Assembly (NCBI GenBank): GCA_964516305.1
Contig: CAZEZH010000023.1
Span: forward strand, 1 to 32,529
Length of the DNA stretch: 32,529 nucleotides
Reading direction: 5' to 3'
Source: Lamprobacter sp964516305
Lineage (GTDB): Bacteria; Pseudomonadota; Gammaproteobacteria; Chromatiales; Chromatiaceae
This document shows, piece after piece, positions 7,631 to 17,300 of this stretch. The notes below the pieces were generated by a model. The model ran no database searches and had not been told where the DNA came from. It saw nothing but the letters and a program-made list of their open reading frames with translations. The position numbers and the translations under genes were made by a program. Each line of letters begins with the position of its first letter. Position 1 is the stretch's first letter.

Positions 7631-8442
7631 ACTCGAGCGCTGAAGACACAGCCCCCCTAGTCGACAGCAACCGCTGGCGCCGGTATCTGATCACCTTCAA
7701 TACCCTGTTTAGCAAGGAGGTGATGCGCTTCTCGCGCATCTGGGTGCAGACCATCCTGCCCTCGGCCATCACCACCACGCTTTACTTCGTGATCTTCGGC
7801 CGTCTGATCGGCGATCGCATCGGGCCGATGGAGGGTCTCCCCTACATCGATTTCATCGTGCCGGGACTGGTGTTAATGGCGGTGATCACCAATGCCTACA
7901 GCAATGTTGTCTCCTCGTTCTACAGCAGCAAGTTCTCGCGCTATATCGAGGAACTTTTGGTCTCACCGGCACCCAACTGGGTGATCCTCGCTGGTTATGT
8001 CTCGGGCGGGGTTGCGCGCGGCCTCACGGTCGGCATCGTCGTGATGATCGTCGCAGCCTTCTTTACCAGCTTCAGCATCCACAATGTGCCGGTGACCTTG
8101 TTGATCTTACTGCTCACCGCCATCTTGTTTGCGCTTGGTGGGTTCATCAATGCGGTCTATGCGAATAGCTTCGACGACATCTCGATCGTGCCGACCTTCG
8201 TCCTGGCCCCGCTGACCTACCTTGGAGGCGTGTTCTATTCGATCGACCTGTTGCCGCAGCCCTGGCAAACCCTATCACTGGCTAATCCGATTCTTTATAT
8301 GATCAATGCCTTTCGCTATGGGCTGCTCGGGGTCAGCGATATTCCGCTCGGCTTCGCCTTTTCCATCATCGCCATCTTCATCGCTGCGCTTGGCTATTAC
8401 AGCCTGAGCCTGCTGCGCCGAGGGGTCGGCATCAAACAATGA
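7627..8442 (+). CDS. yadH: ABC-2 type exporter, permease subunit (YadH-like)
   Basis: A 271-residue inner-membrane permease of the ABC-2 family, partner of the preceding ATPase. A cytoplasmic N-terminus (NRWRRYLITFNTLFSKEVMRFSRIW) is followed by about six hydrophobic helices, beginning VQTILPSAITTTLYFVIFG and including the conserved VPGLVLMAVITNAYSNV and FVLAPLTYLGGVFYSI segments. Similar to E. coli YadH (256 residues), with a slightly longer N-terminus. It starts within the yadG stop codon. About 190 bases without an obvious gene separate it from mrcB; that spacer contains only short repeated CCGACC motifs. Confidence 0.92.
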   Translation: MNSSAEDTAPLVDSNRWRRYLITFNTLFSKEVMRFSRIWVQTILPSAITTTLYFVIFGRLIGDRIGPMEGLPYIDFIVPGLVLMAVITNAYSNVVSSFYSSKFSRYIEELLVSPAPNWVILAGYVSGGVARGLTVGIVVMIVAAFFTSFSIHNVPVTLLILLLTAILFALGGFINAVYANSFDDISIVPTFVLAPLTYLGGVFYSIDLLPQPWQTLSLANPILYMINAFRYGLLGVSDIPLGFAFSIIAIFIAALGYYSLSLLRRGVGIKQ

Positions 8443-8632
8443 AACCTTTAAGATGGCAGGTAACGGCGCTGACTACAGCTGCGCCGGCTTGTGAGCAGAC
8501 GCCTGCAATGGGATGATTGCCGAGGGATTCACGATTCCGACCACCGAATCGATCCGACCGACCCGACAAGGGCCACCTTAACCAAGACGGCGCAATAGAC
8601 GTGCCGAGCACCCGCCTCAGGAAACACGCCGA

Positions 8633-11059
8633 GTGGCCAAAGCCAAGATTACTGCCCCCTCACCCAAGCGCACCACACCGCGCCGCCGCCGCGGTCTTGG
8701 CCTCTGGGCCTTCTTATTCAGCTCCATCCTGCTCGCAGCACTGGCCGGGGCCTTGGCATTGGGATTGTACGGCGTCCACCTCGACAAGATCGTGCGCGAG
8801 AAATTCGAGGGCAAACGCTGGGCACTGCCGGCCCGGGTTTATGCGCGCCCACTCGAGCTCTACGTCGGCCGCCCCATCTCACAGGACGCTCTGGTCGGCG
8901 AGCTTGAGCGACTCAACTACCGCCGCAGCAGCGAACTCGCGCGTGCTGGCAGCTACCAGGTCGAGGCTGATCGCGTACTGATCCGCACCCGGCCGTTCCA
9001 ATTTTGGGATGGGAGCGAGGCAGAGCGCCTGGTCGACGTGCGCATCGCCGATGATCTCGTGACCGACATGCGCTCCGGCAATAACGGTCGCGACCTCGCC
9101 CTAGTGCGGCTCGATCCAGCGCTGATCGCCAGCATCTACCCAACCCATAATGAGGACCGAGTGCTACTGCGGCACCAGCAACTGCCGCCGCTATTGATCA
9201 AGACCTTGCTCGCGGTTGAGGATCGAAGCTTCTACAAGCATCACGGCATCGATCCCAAGGGCATCGTCCGTGCCGCTTACGAGAACCTGATGGCGGGTCG
9301 CACGGTACAGGGTGCCAGCACCCTGACCCAGCAGTTGGTCAAAAATTTCTATCTCACCCAAGACCGCACACTCGAGCGCAAGGCCAAAGAGGCCTACATG
9401 GCGGTGCTGCTGGACCAACGCTACTCGAAAGAAGAAATCCTCACCGCTTATGCCAATGAGGTCTACTTCGGGCAGGATGGCAGCCGTGCGATCCACGGCT
9501 TTGGGCTCGCCAGTCGCTTTTACTTCGACCGCGACATCGATGAGCTCAACGTGCCGCAGATCGCGCTGCTGGTCGCGATCCTGAAGGGCCCAGGCGAGCA
9601 CAACCCGCGCCGCCATCCAGAGAAGGCGACCCAGCGCCGTAACCTAGTCATCGATCTGATGGCCTATCACCAGATCATCTCCGCGGAAGAGGCCGAGGAG
9701 GCAAAGAACACCCCGCTCGGCATCAAAGACGGCGGGGCCAAGCCGGCGGGCGAATACCCGTCCTTTGTGCAGCTGGTGCGCCGCCAGCTCCAGCGCGACT
9801 ATCGCGAAGCGGATCTGCGCTCCGAAGGCCTGCGCATCTTTACCACGCTGGACCCATTGATTCAGGGCCAGACCGAGGCCGAGATCCACGAGCGTATGGC
9901 GAAGTTGGACAAACAGCGGCGCCTGGCGCCCGGCACCCTGGAGACCGCGGCGGTAGTGACCTCGGTCGCACAGGGCGAGGTGCTGGCCTTGGTTGGTGGG
10001 CGCGACACCGATTATGCCGGCTTCAATCGCGCTCTGGATGCCGTGCGCTCGGTCGGCTCGGCCATCAAGCCAGTGGTCTATCTGGCCGCGTTGGCGCAGC
10101 CCGAACGTTTCTCATTGGTCTCACCCATCGCTGACCAGCCAATCAGCTTGCGCGCTGGCGGTGAGCTTTGGACCCCGAAGAACTATGACCACCGCCTGCA
10201 TGGCACCGTGCCGCTCTATCAGGCCTTGGCCAATTCCTATAACCTCGCAACCGTCAACCTCGGGCTGCAGGTTGGCGTTAACGAGGTCGCTGAGATGCTG
10301 AGAAGGCTTGGCGCCGTGCGCCCGGTCAGCAAGGTGCCGGCGATGCTGCTCGGGTCGGCCTCTCTGCCGCCGATCGAACTCGCACAGGTCTATCAGACTA
10401 TCGCCGCCGGTGGCTTTCGTGCCCCGTTACGCGCGATCCGAGAGGTGCTCAACGCCTCCGGGCAGCCCCTCAACCGCTATCCGCTCGCGGTCGAGCCGGT
10501 GGTCGGTAGCGACGCCGTGTACCTGACCCAGTGGGCAATGCGCAAGGTGGTCGAGCAAGGGACCGCGACCTGGCTCAAGCAACGCCTACCCGAAGGCATG
10601 ACCGTTGCCGGCAAGACGGGCACGACCAACGACATGCGTGATAGCTGGTTCGCCGGGTTCAGCGGCGATCGAGTGCTGGTGGTCTGGGTCGGGCGCGATG
10701 ACAATAAGCCGATGGGTCTCAGCGGCTCGAGCGGCGCCTTGCGCGTCTGGGGCGACATCATGGCCGAGATCAGCACCGAGCCGCTGAGCGACATCGCCCC
10801 CGACTCGATCGAGATCGCCAGTGTCTGCGGCCGCAGCAATATCCCCTTCAGTCGCGGCCATGCCGGCAGCAGTGCCAGCTGCGGTGGTGGCGGTAACGGC
10901 GGCGGCAGCCGCCGGTCGGGACCGAGCAGCACCCCCAATGTCGAACCCAAGCTGGCTCAGGGGGAGCCGACGCCCGAGCCCGAACCCGTTCCACCTCGCC
11001 GCGAGCGCAATGATTCACGCAACAACAGCCCCTTTATGAGCAATTTCTACGACAACTGA
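8633..11059 (+). CDS. mrcB: Penicillin-binding protein 1B, bifunctional glycosyltransferase/transpeptidase
   Basis: An 808-residue class A PBP that polymerises lipid II and cross-links peptidoglycan in the periplasm. Order: a basic cytoplasmic tail, one membrane helix (about 24-48), a UB2H-like domain (about 70-160), a GT51 glycosyltransferase with VEDRSFYKHHGID (catalytic Glu about 196), GASTLTQQLVKNF and the ERKAKEA motif, then the transpeptidase with SAIK (S476), the SYN motif in ANSYNLATVNLG and KTGTTND (K661). The C-terminal tail is Gly/Ser/Pro-rich. The UB2H region and length make PBP1B far likelier than PBP1A. The start is GTG at 8633; no in-frame ATG is close. The next gene starts within three bases and encodes a lipoprotein that may be its activator. 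Confidence 0.95.
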   Translation: MAKAKITAPSPKRTTPRRRRGLGLWAFLFSSILLAALAGALALGLYGVHLDKIVREKFEGKRWALPARVYARPLELYVGRPISQDALVGELERLNYRRSSELARAGSYQVEADRVLIRTRPFQFWDGSEAERLVDVRIADDLVTDMRSGNNGRDLALVRLDPALIASIYPTHNEDRVLLRHQQLPPLLIKTLLAVEDRSFYKHHGIDPKGIVRAAYENLMAGRTVQGASTLTQQLVKNFYLTQDRTLERKAKEAYMAVLLDQRYSKEEILTAYANEVYFGQDGSRAIHGFGLASRFYFDRDIDELNVPQIALLVAILKGPGEHNPRRHPEKATQRRNLVIDLMAYHQIISAEEAEEAKNTPLGIKDGGAKPAGEYPSFVQLVRRQLQRDYREADLRSEGLRIFTTLDPLIQGQTEAEIHERMAKLDKQRRLAPGTLETAAVVTSVAQGEVLALVGGRDTDYAGFNRALDAVRSVGSAIKPVVYLAALAQPERFSLVSPIADQPISLRAGGELWTPKNYDHRLHGTVPLYQALANSYNLATVNLGLQVGVNEVAEMLRRLGAVRPVSKVPAMLLGSASLPPIELAQVYQTIAAGGFRAPLRAIREVLNASGQPLNRYPLAVEPVVGSDAVYLTQWAMRKVVEQGTATWLKQRLPEGMTVAGKTGTTNDMRDSWFAGFSGDRVLVVWVGRDDNKPMGLSGSSGALRVWGDIMAEISTEPLSDIAPDSIEIASVCGRSNIPFSRGHAGSSASCGGGGNGGGSRRSGPSSTPNVEPKLAQGEPTPEPEPVPPRRERNDSRNNSPFMSNFYDN

Positions 11060-11061
11060 TC

Positions 11062-11958
11062 ATGCTTAAGCACCTGACCCTATTGGCGCTCTTAGCGCTC
11101 GTGCTCACCGGTTGCGCATCCATGGAGCGCAGCGGCCCGCCGGCCCCCATTGTCGACGTGCAAACTGCACCCGAGATCAAGCCCGAAACGCCAGCAGCGC
11201 CGCCGCCAGAGCCCGCAGCGCCCGCAGCGCCGGCTCCGACCCGCGTCTATGCCTACACGCCACCGGAAACGATCAGCGAACCACCTGCTAAGCCGGAGCA
11301 AACCGGAACAGCGGCGGCCTCCGCAGCATCCCAGCCCCAAAGCCAGGCTCAGACACAGAGCCCAAGCCCCACTAGCGCACAGGCAACACCCGAGGCGCAG
11401 CCCGCAAGCCCAGATCGCGAGCCATCCAGGCAGGCCGCGACTAGCGAGCCAAGCAGCCCTCAACAGGACTCGACGCCATCATCGACGGCGCAGTCCGACA
11501 CCAATGAACGGTCATCGAGCGACTCCGCGCAGGCTGCATCCTCTGGATCCGATGAGCCTGAATCCGCACCCGAGGCATCGCCTGCTCCTGAGGTTGCCAG
11601 CGCTGCGCCCCAACCCTCCGGGCTGACGCCAAACGACATGCCACCTGCCGTCAGCTCACTTGCCCAGCGTGCTGAACAGCAACGTCAGTCTGGCGACGCC
11701 GGCGCCGCAGCAGCAACCCTCGAGCGTGCGCTGCGCATCCAACCCCAAGAGGCCTATCTCTGGAACCGCCTCGCCCGGGTGCGCCTGGAACAGGGCATGA
11801 GCGATTCAGCGGCTAAGCTGGCGACGCGCTCAAACGCGCTCACCGGTGATGAGCCGGCCCTGAAGACCAACAACTGGGAGATCATCGCCACTGCGCGGCG
11901 CCAGACCGGCGACATCGAAGGCGCCGTCGAGGCCGAGCGCAAGGCCGCCGGCGGCTAG
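11062..11958 (+). CDS. TPR lipoprotein, probable LpoP-like activator of PBP1B
   Basis: A 298-residue lipoprotein. The signal peptide ends in the lipobox LTGC (C18), followed by ASM, so outer-membrane sorting is possible. Residues about 22-195 are an Ala/Pro/Ser/Gln-rich, probably disordered tether. The C-terminal 100 residues carry tetratricopeptide-like helices (LAQRAEQQRQSGDAGAAAATL, then AYLWNRLARVRLEQG, then the ARRQTGDIEGAVEAERKA end). In Pseudomonas aeruginosa a TPR lipoprotein, LpoP, is encoded next to ponB/mrcB and activates PBP1B. The same order, tether and TPR domain here, only two bases after the mrcB stop, point to the same role. The function is inferred from family and context; the LpoB fold of enterobacteria is not present. 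Confidence 0.8.
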   Translation: MLKHLTLLALLALVLTGCASMERSGPPAPIVDVQTAPEIKPETPAAPPPEPAAPAAPAPTRVYAYTPPETISEPPAKPEQTGTAAASAASQPQSQAQTQSPSPTSAQATPEAQPASPDREPSRQAATSEPSSPQQDSTPSSTAQSDTNERSSSDSAQAASSGSDEPESAPEASPAPEVASAAPQPSGLTPNDMPPAVSSLAQRAEQQRQSGDAGAAAATLERALRIQPQEAYLWNRLARVRLEQGMSDSAAKLATRSNALTGDEPALKTNNWEIIATARRQTGDIEGAVEAERKAAGG

Positions 11959-12008
11959 AATCGGCTAGGCGTCGATCAGAGCCAGCCCCGGACAACCCCG
12001 AGCCCTTC

Positions 12009-14336
12009 ATGCAGTTTCGGCGGCACTCAGACGAGTCTGGCTCTAGGCCTGGACCTGAGCCTGGATCTCATTCGGGAGCTGATCCCGACGCGACGCCAGT
12101 GGCTGACTCCAGTGCTGGATGCGACCCTCGGCCTAGCACCAAGTCGAGAGCAGAGCCGGTACCATCGCCAGCCGACACCAAGCAAGGCAGCTCGGCGAGA
12201 ATGCGTGGAGTGCAGCTCGCCGTCAGCGAGGCACTCGCAGCCGACGGCCCCCTCGCTGAACGGCTGCAGCACTTTCATCCCCGCCCTCAGCAGCAGGCGA
12301 TGGCCGAGCGGGTGGCGACGACCCTGGAGAGCGGCGGCGCCCTGATCTGCGAGGCCGGTACCGGTACCGGCAAGACCTTCGCCTACCTGGTGCCGGCGTT
12401 GCTGAGCGGCCGCAAGACCGTCATCTCCACCGGCACCCGTAACCTGCAGGATCAGCTGTTCCAGCGCGATATCCCGTTGATCCGCGCCGCGCTCGGCGCC
12501 CCGATCCAGGTCGCGCTGCTCAAGGGACGCAGCAACTACCTCTGCCGCTATCGGCTAGAGCTGGCGATGGATGAACCAACCCGACATCGCCCAGAGGTAC
12601 GACAGCATCTGCAGCAGGTGCGCAACTGGAGCCGTCAGACCCAACAAGGCGACATCGCCGAGCTGCCTATTCCTGAGGACGACCCGGTCTGGCCGGTCGT
12701 CACCTCAACCGCCGACAACTGCCTCGGCCAAGGCTGCCCAGTGTTTAGCGACTGCCATCTGCTCGAGGCGCGCCGCCGGGCGCAGGCGGCCGAGCTGGTG
12801 GTGGTCAACCATCATCTGCTCTGCGCCGACTTAGCGCTGCGCGATGAGGGCTTTGGCGAGGTGCTGCCCGACGCCGATGCCTTCATCATCGATGAGGCCC
12901 ATCAGCTACCCGAGGTCGCCGCCAGCTTTTTCGGCATCTCGATCAGTGCGCGCCAGCTCATCGAGGTCGCCCGCGATGTCGCTGCCACCGATCGGCGCGA
13001 TGCCGGCGACGTACCGGACCTGCCGCTCGCCTGCGATGCGCTGCAACAAGCCGTTGCCGAGCTTCGGTTGAGCCTGAGCCAAGACCTGGGCTTCGAGGAC
13101 CGTCGCGGCCCCTGGCAACAGATCGCCGACGCGCGCACAGTCCAGGTCTCGCTGGGTACCCTTGAAGACGCACTCGATAGCCTTGCAGACATCCTAGCGC
13201 CGATCGCCGATCGCTCGCGTGGACTGGAGCAGGCCGCAGCCCGGGTCACTGCGATGCGTGCCCGTCTCGCCAGCCTGTTAGCCGATGAGCCGTCGCTTGA
13301 CCACGAGCCGGAGCACAAACATGGGTCGGGGAATCAGCTCAGGGTTGAGCGCGAGCATGAGTCCGCCGACAGGCTGAGGCATGGGCATCAGTCCGACGGG
13401 AAGGCAACGCCTGGATCGAGCTATGAGTTCGGCAAACAATCCGGCGGCGCGCAAGCCGGACGGGGCGGCAGCGACCAGGCTGCCGCGCGTGGCGATCAGC
13501 CGAACCGCGTGCGCTGGTTCGACTTGCAAGGCCGCGGCTTCCGTTTCCACCAGACCCCGCTCGATGTCTCCGAGGTCTTTCGCGCCCAACTTACCCGACA
13601 GCAGGCCGCCTGGGTCTTCACCTCGGCGACGCTCGCGGTCGGCCGTTCGTTCGCGCATTTCGCCAACCGCGTTGGCTGCGACGACGCCGAGACCGCGCAA
13701 TGGGATAGCCCGTTCGATTATCCGAGCCAGGCCCTGCTCTATTGCCCATCCGCGATGCCCGAGCCATCTCATCCCGGCTACACCGCGCGGGTCGTCGAGA
13801 TCGCCAGCGAGGTGATTGGGCTCAGCCAGGGCCGCGCCTTCCTGCTCTTCACCAGCCATCGTGCCCTGCGCGAGGCCGCAGCCAGGCTCGAATCGCAGCT
13901 CGAGTACCCGCTGCTGGTGCAGGGCAGCGCGCCGCGCGCCGAGCTGATCGAGCGCTTTCGCGAGCTTGGCAACGCCGTACTGCTCGGGACCTCCAGCTTT
14001 TGGGAGGGCGTCGACGTGCGCGGCGAAGCCCTGTCCTGCGTCATCATCGACAAGCTCCCCTTCAGCTCGCCGGCTGATCCGATCCTGCAGGCGCGGGCCG
14101 ATGCGCTGAAGCGCCAAGGTGGCAATCCATTTCGGGATTTCCAGCTCCCCCAAGCCGTGATCGCCCTCAAACAGGGCGCCGGCCGGCTGATCCGCGACCC
14201 GCAGGATCGCGGCGTGCTGGTGGTCTGCGACCCGCGCCTAAATACCCGCAGCTATGGCCGGATCTTCCTCAGCAGTCTGCCACGGATGCAACGCACCAAT
14301 GATCTTGCCGATCTGGAGGCCTTTTTCGCGGCTTAG
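12009..14336 (+). CDS. yoaA: ATP-dependent DNA helicase, DinG/YoaA family
   Basis: A 775-residue XPD-like superfamily 2 helicase. Walker A is EAGTGTGKT (GKT 121-123), the DEAH box is IIDEAHQ (295-298), and motif VI-like sequence is KQGAGRLIRDPQDRG. Four cysteines that would hold a 4Fe-4S cluster are at 179, 238, 243 and 249 (NYLC, NCLGQGC, FSDC). E. coli YoaA assists repair at stalled forks; DinG unwinds R-loops and D-loops. The size and motif spacing fit YoaA. Two oddities: an N-terminal low-complexity extension of about 64 residues (an ATG at 12201 would remove it), and a disordered, His/Glu/Gly-rich insertion at about 430-498. No strong ribosome-binding site favours either start. It follows the lipoprotein gene by 50 bases. 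Confidence 0.9.
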   Translation: MQFRRHSDESGSRPGPEPGSHSGADPDATPVADSSAGCDPRPSTKSRAEPVPSPADTKQGSSARMRGVQLAVSEALAADGPLAERLQHFHPRPQQQAMAERVATTLESGGALICEAGTGTGKTFAYLVPALLSGRKTVISTGTRNLQDQLFQRDIPLIRAALGAPIQVALLKGRSNYLCRYRLELAMDEPTRHRPEVRQHLQQVRNWSRQTQQGDIAELPIPEDDPVWPVVTSTADNCLGQGCPVFSDCHLLEARRRAQAAELVVVNHHLLCADLALRDEGFGEVLPDADAFIIDEAHQLPEVAASFFGISISARQLIEVARDVAATDRRDAGDVPDLPLACDALQQAVAELRLSLSQDLGFEDRRGPWQQIADARTVQVSLGTLEDALDSLADILAPIADRSRGLEQAAARVTAMRARLASLLADEPSLDHEPEHKHGSGNQLRVEREHESADRLRHGHQSDGKATPGSSYEFGKQSGGAQAGRGGSDQAAARGDQPNRVRWFDLQGRGFRFHQTPLDVSEVFRAQLTRQQAAWVFTSATLAVGRSFAHFANRVGCDDAETAQWDSPFDYPSQALLYCPSAMPEPSHPGYTARVVEIASEVIGLSQGRAFLLFTSHRALREAAARLESQLEYPLLVQGSAPRAELIERFRELGNAVLLGTSSFWEGVDVRGEALSCVIIDKLPFSSPADPILQARADALKRQGGNPFRDFQLPQAVIALKQGAGRLIRDPQDRGVLVVCDPRLNTRSYGRIFLSSLPRMQRTNDLADLEAFFAA

Positions 14337-14364
14337 TGGGGATTAGGGGGACGGGTCACATACC
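14336..14364. repeat. Short dispersed-type element after the helicase gene (candidate)
   Basis: The region right after the stop codon, TGGGGATTAGGGGGACGGGT, resembles stretches seen between genes in other environmental proteobacteria, and shares GATTAGG with the element near 5340. One copy, no target-site duplication visible; only a comparison with the whole genome could establish it as a repeat. Confidence 0.2.
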
Positions 14365-14395
14365 GGTGGGCGTCCATGCATCGCTGGGGCTGCAT

Positions 14396-17300
14396 TCACA
14401 CCGGCCCTTGGACCAATGACAGCATCTGCTCATAACTCAGCTTGCCGCCATCATCGGCACCGCTGAGCAGGCCATCGGCCAGGTCACGCTTGCTCGCATG
14501 TAGCTTCAGGATGCGCTCCTCGATGGTGTCTTTGGCGACCAGTCGATAGACGGTCACCGGCCGCTCCTGGCCGATGCGGTGGGCGCGGTCTGAGGCCTGA
14601 TCCTCGACCGCCGGGTTCCACCAGGGGTCCATGTGGATCACATAGTCAGCCGCCGTGAGATTCAGCCCAGCACCGCCAGCGCGCAGGCTGATCAGGAACA
14701 GCTCACCGTCGCCGGCCTGAAAGGCGTTCACTGCGGCACGCCGCTGTGGCTCCGGGGTCGAGCCGTCCAGATACTGATAGCGGATCTGGTGCCGGTCCAG
14801 ATGCTCGCGGATCAGGCTCAGATGGTCGACGAACTGGCTGAAGACCAGCGCCTTATGGCGATTGTCGAGCAGCTCATCGACGATCTCGGCGAAGGCCTCG
14901 AGCTTGGCACTGGGCAGGTCGCTGTCCGGCAGCGCCAGACGCGGATGGCAGCAGACGCGACGCAGGCGCATGATCTCGGCCAGCAACAACAAGCGCTTGT
15001 GCCCCGGTGCGGCCTTGCTGCCCTCGCTGTCGAGGCGCTCCATGGCCTCCCGTCGCAGCGCCTCGTAGAGCGCCATCTCGCCGGCGCTCAGCTCGAGCTG
15101 CAGGTCGATCTCGGTGCGCGGCGGCAGCTCGGCCAGCACATCAGTCTTTAGCCGCCGCAGGATGAACGGCTTGATCAGTTGCCGCAGACGTTGGCGCGCC
15201 CCTTGGTCCTTGTCTTGCTCGATCGGCGTCGCGAAGCGTTGATTGAAACGCTGTAACGAGCCGAGCAGCCCGGGATTGATGAACCGGAACAGGTTCCAGA
15301 GCTCGCCGAGGTGATTCTCGATCGGGGTGCCGGTGGTGATCATCCGAAACCCACCCTTGAGCGCCATGATCGCCTGCGAACGCTTGGTCATGGCGTTCTT
15401 GAAGGCCTGCGCCTCATCGGCAACGATGGTCTGCCACTCGACCTGACTCAGGCGCTCACGCTCGCTCTGCAGTAAGCCATAGCTGCAGACGATGAGATCA
15501 AAGGGGCCGGCCTTTTCCAACATCGCCGCACGCTCCCCGTCACCGAAGCGCAGCGGGCGCAGCGTCGGTGCAAAGCGCTGGGCCTCGTCGAGCCAATTGC
15601 CGCAAACCGAGGTCGGCGCCAGGACCAGCGTTGGCCCGTCCGGCGCGCGCGCCAGGATCAGCGCCAATGCCTGCAGGGTCTTGCCAAGCCCCATATCATC
15701 GGCCAGACAGGCACCGGCGCCCCAGTGCGCGAGCCGCGCCAGCCAGCGGAAGCCTTCGAGCTGGTAATCGCGCAGCTCGGCCTGCAGCGTCGAGGGCAGC
15801 TCCGGCTCGAAGGCCTCGATTTGCGTTAGGCGCTCGAGCAGACCAAGCCATTCCTGACTGGCCTCGACCTGCATGCCGTCGATCAGCTCATGCACTGCAG
15901 GCGCTGCCAGCGGATGGAAGCGGCCATCATCGATGAGGCCTGCCAACCCTTGCAGACGCCGCCGCAGGGCGCCGCTCAGGACCAAGAAATCACCCTCGCC
16001 GAGCCGCACATAGCGCCCCTGCGCAGCCGCAGCACGCTCGATCAGCTCGCGCATCGCGAGCACCCGACCATCGTCGAGCTGCAGACCGCCGGCAACGTCG
16101 AACCAGTCGTTCTTCTGGCGCACCTTCACCTGCAGACGACTCAGGCCAACCTCCTCGCTCAGCGCGATGCGCCGACCCTGTGGCCAATCCAGCTGCACCT
16201 GATCGCCCAGCGCATGCAACTGCTCCAGCGCCGCCAGGGCTTCAGCGGGGTCGGGCAGATCCCAGGTCCAGTCCGCTGCGTCGCCCCAGTCGGACATCGT
16301 TTCTGGGGCTTGGCTCAGCGCAGGACAAGCCGCGACCACGGCCAGGGCTCGGGCGTGCTCGGCCGTCAGATCACGGGTGCAGCGCAGCGGTCGACCATCG
16401 CGCTCACTAAACAGGGTCGCCCGGCCCTCGGCGGGACGCAGCTGGGGACCAACCTCACCGAACGGATGGATGAAGAGTTCCAGCCGCAAACCTTCGTCGA
16501 TCGGCGATAGATGCAGATGCGGGCGCAGATCGGCCTCGATCGACTCGGCCTGGCTGTCACCGCCGCCGATATCCGAGTGCACGGTGAGCAACGGTGCCAG
16601 CCCCGTCAGGCTATCGAGCAGCGCCTGCTCGCCCGCCCGAGGAACGGCCAGACCCTCTGGACCCAGGATGCGCGCGATCTCGCGATGGCCAGCATCGAAC
16701 TGGATCACCCGCAGCCGCTGCGGGGTCTCCGCGACCGGCAGCAACGAGCGCCCCTCCGGCGGATGCGGCTCGAGACTGANNNNNNNNNNNNNNNNNNNNN
16801 NNNNNNNNNNNNNNNNNNNNNNNNNNNNNNNNNNNNNNNNNNNNNNNNNNNNNNNNNNNNNNNNNNNNNNNNNNNNNNNGTCTCCGCGACCGGCAGCAAC
16901 GAGCGCCCCTCCGGCGGATGCGGCTCGAGACTGACCAGGATGTCATTATCCCGACGAATCACGGCCAGGGTCGGTTTGCCAAGGATGAGCTCGACTGGCG
17001 TGTCCGGGGCATTGGGTCGAATCACCAACGGATGGCCGATCGCCGCCAACAAGGCCCGGTCAGGGTCCATGCTGAAGCTGGTGCGACCATAGCCGCCATA
17101 CCAACCCATCTGCTGCTCGCGGGTGATCGTCTCACAGAGCGCGCGGTCCTTCGGTGTCAGATAGGAGAAGCGTTCGGGCTCCTCGACTAAACGCTGCAGC
17201 GAGACCGCACGACCCTGGGTCCAGCCGCCGCGCTTGGTGCGCTTTTGCTCACGCGGTTCGATCAGCACGCCATGGTCATGGAGGGTCAGCAGCCAGGCCA

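Noticed and set aside
13278..14153. Long open frame on the minus strand across the helicase gene
   Set aside because: It is antisense to conserved helicase motifs; GC-rich third positions produce such open frames routinely.
16725..16934. 55-base direct repeats as target-site duplication of a mobile element
   Set aside because: Far too long for a target duplication, and the intervening bases are only N; assembly overlap explains it and restores the gene frame.
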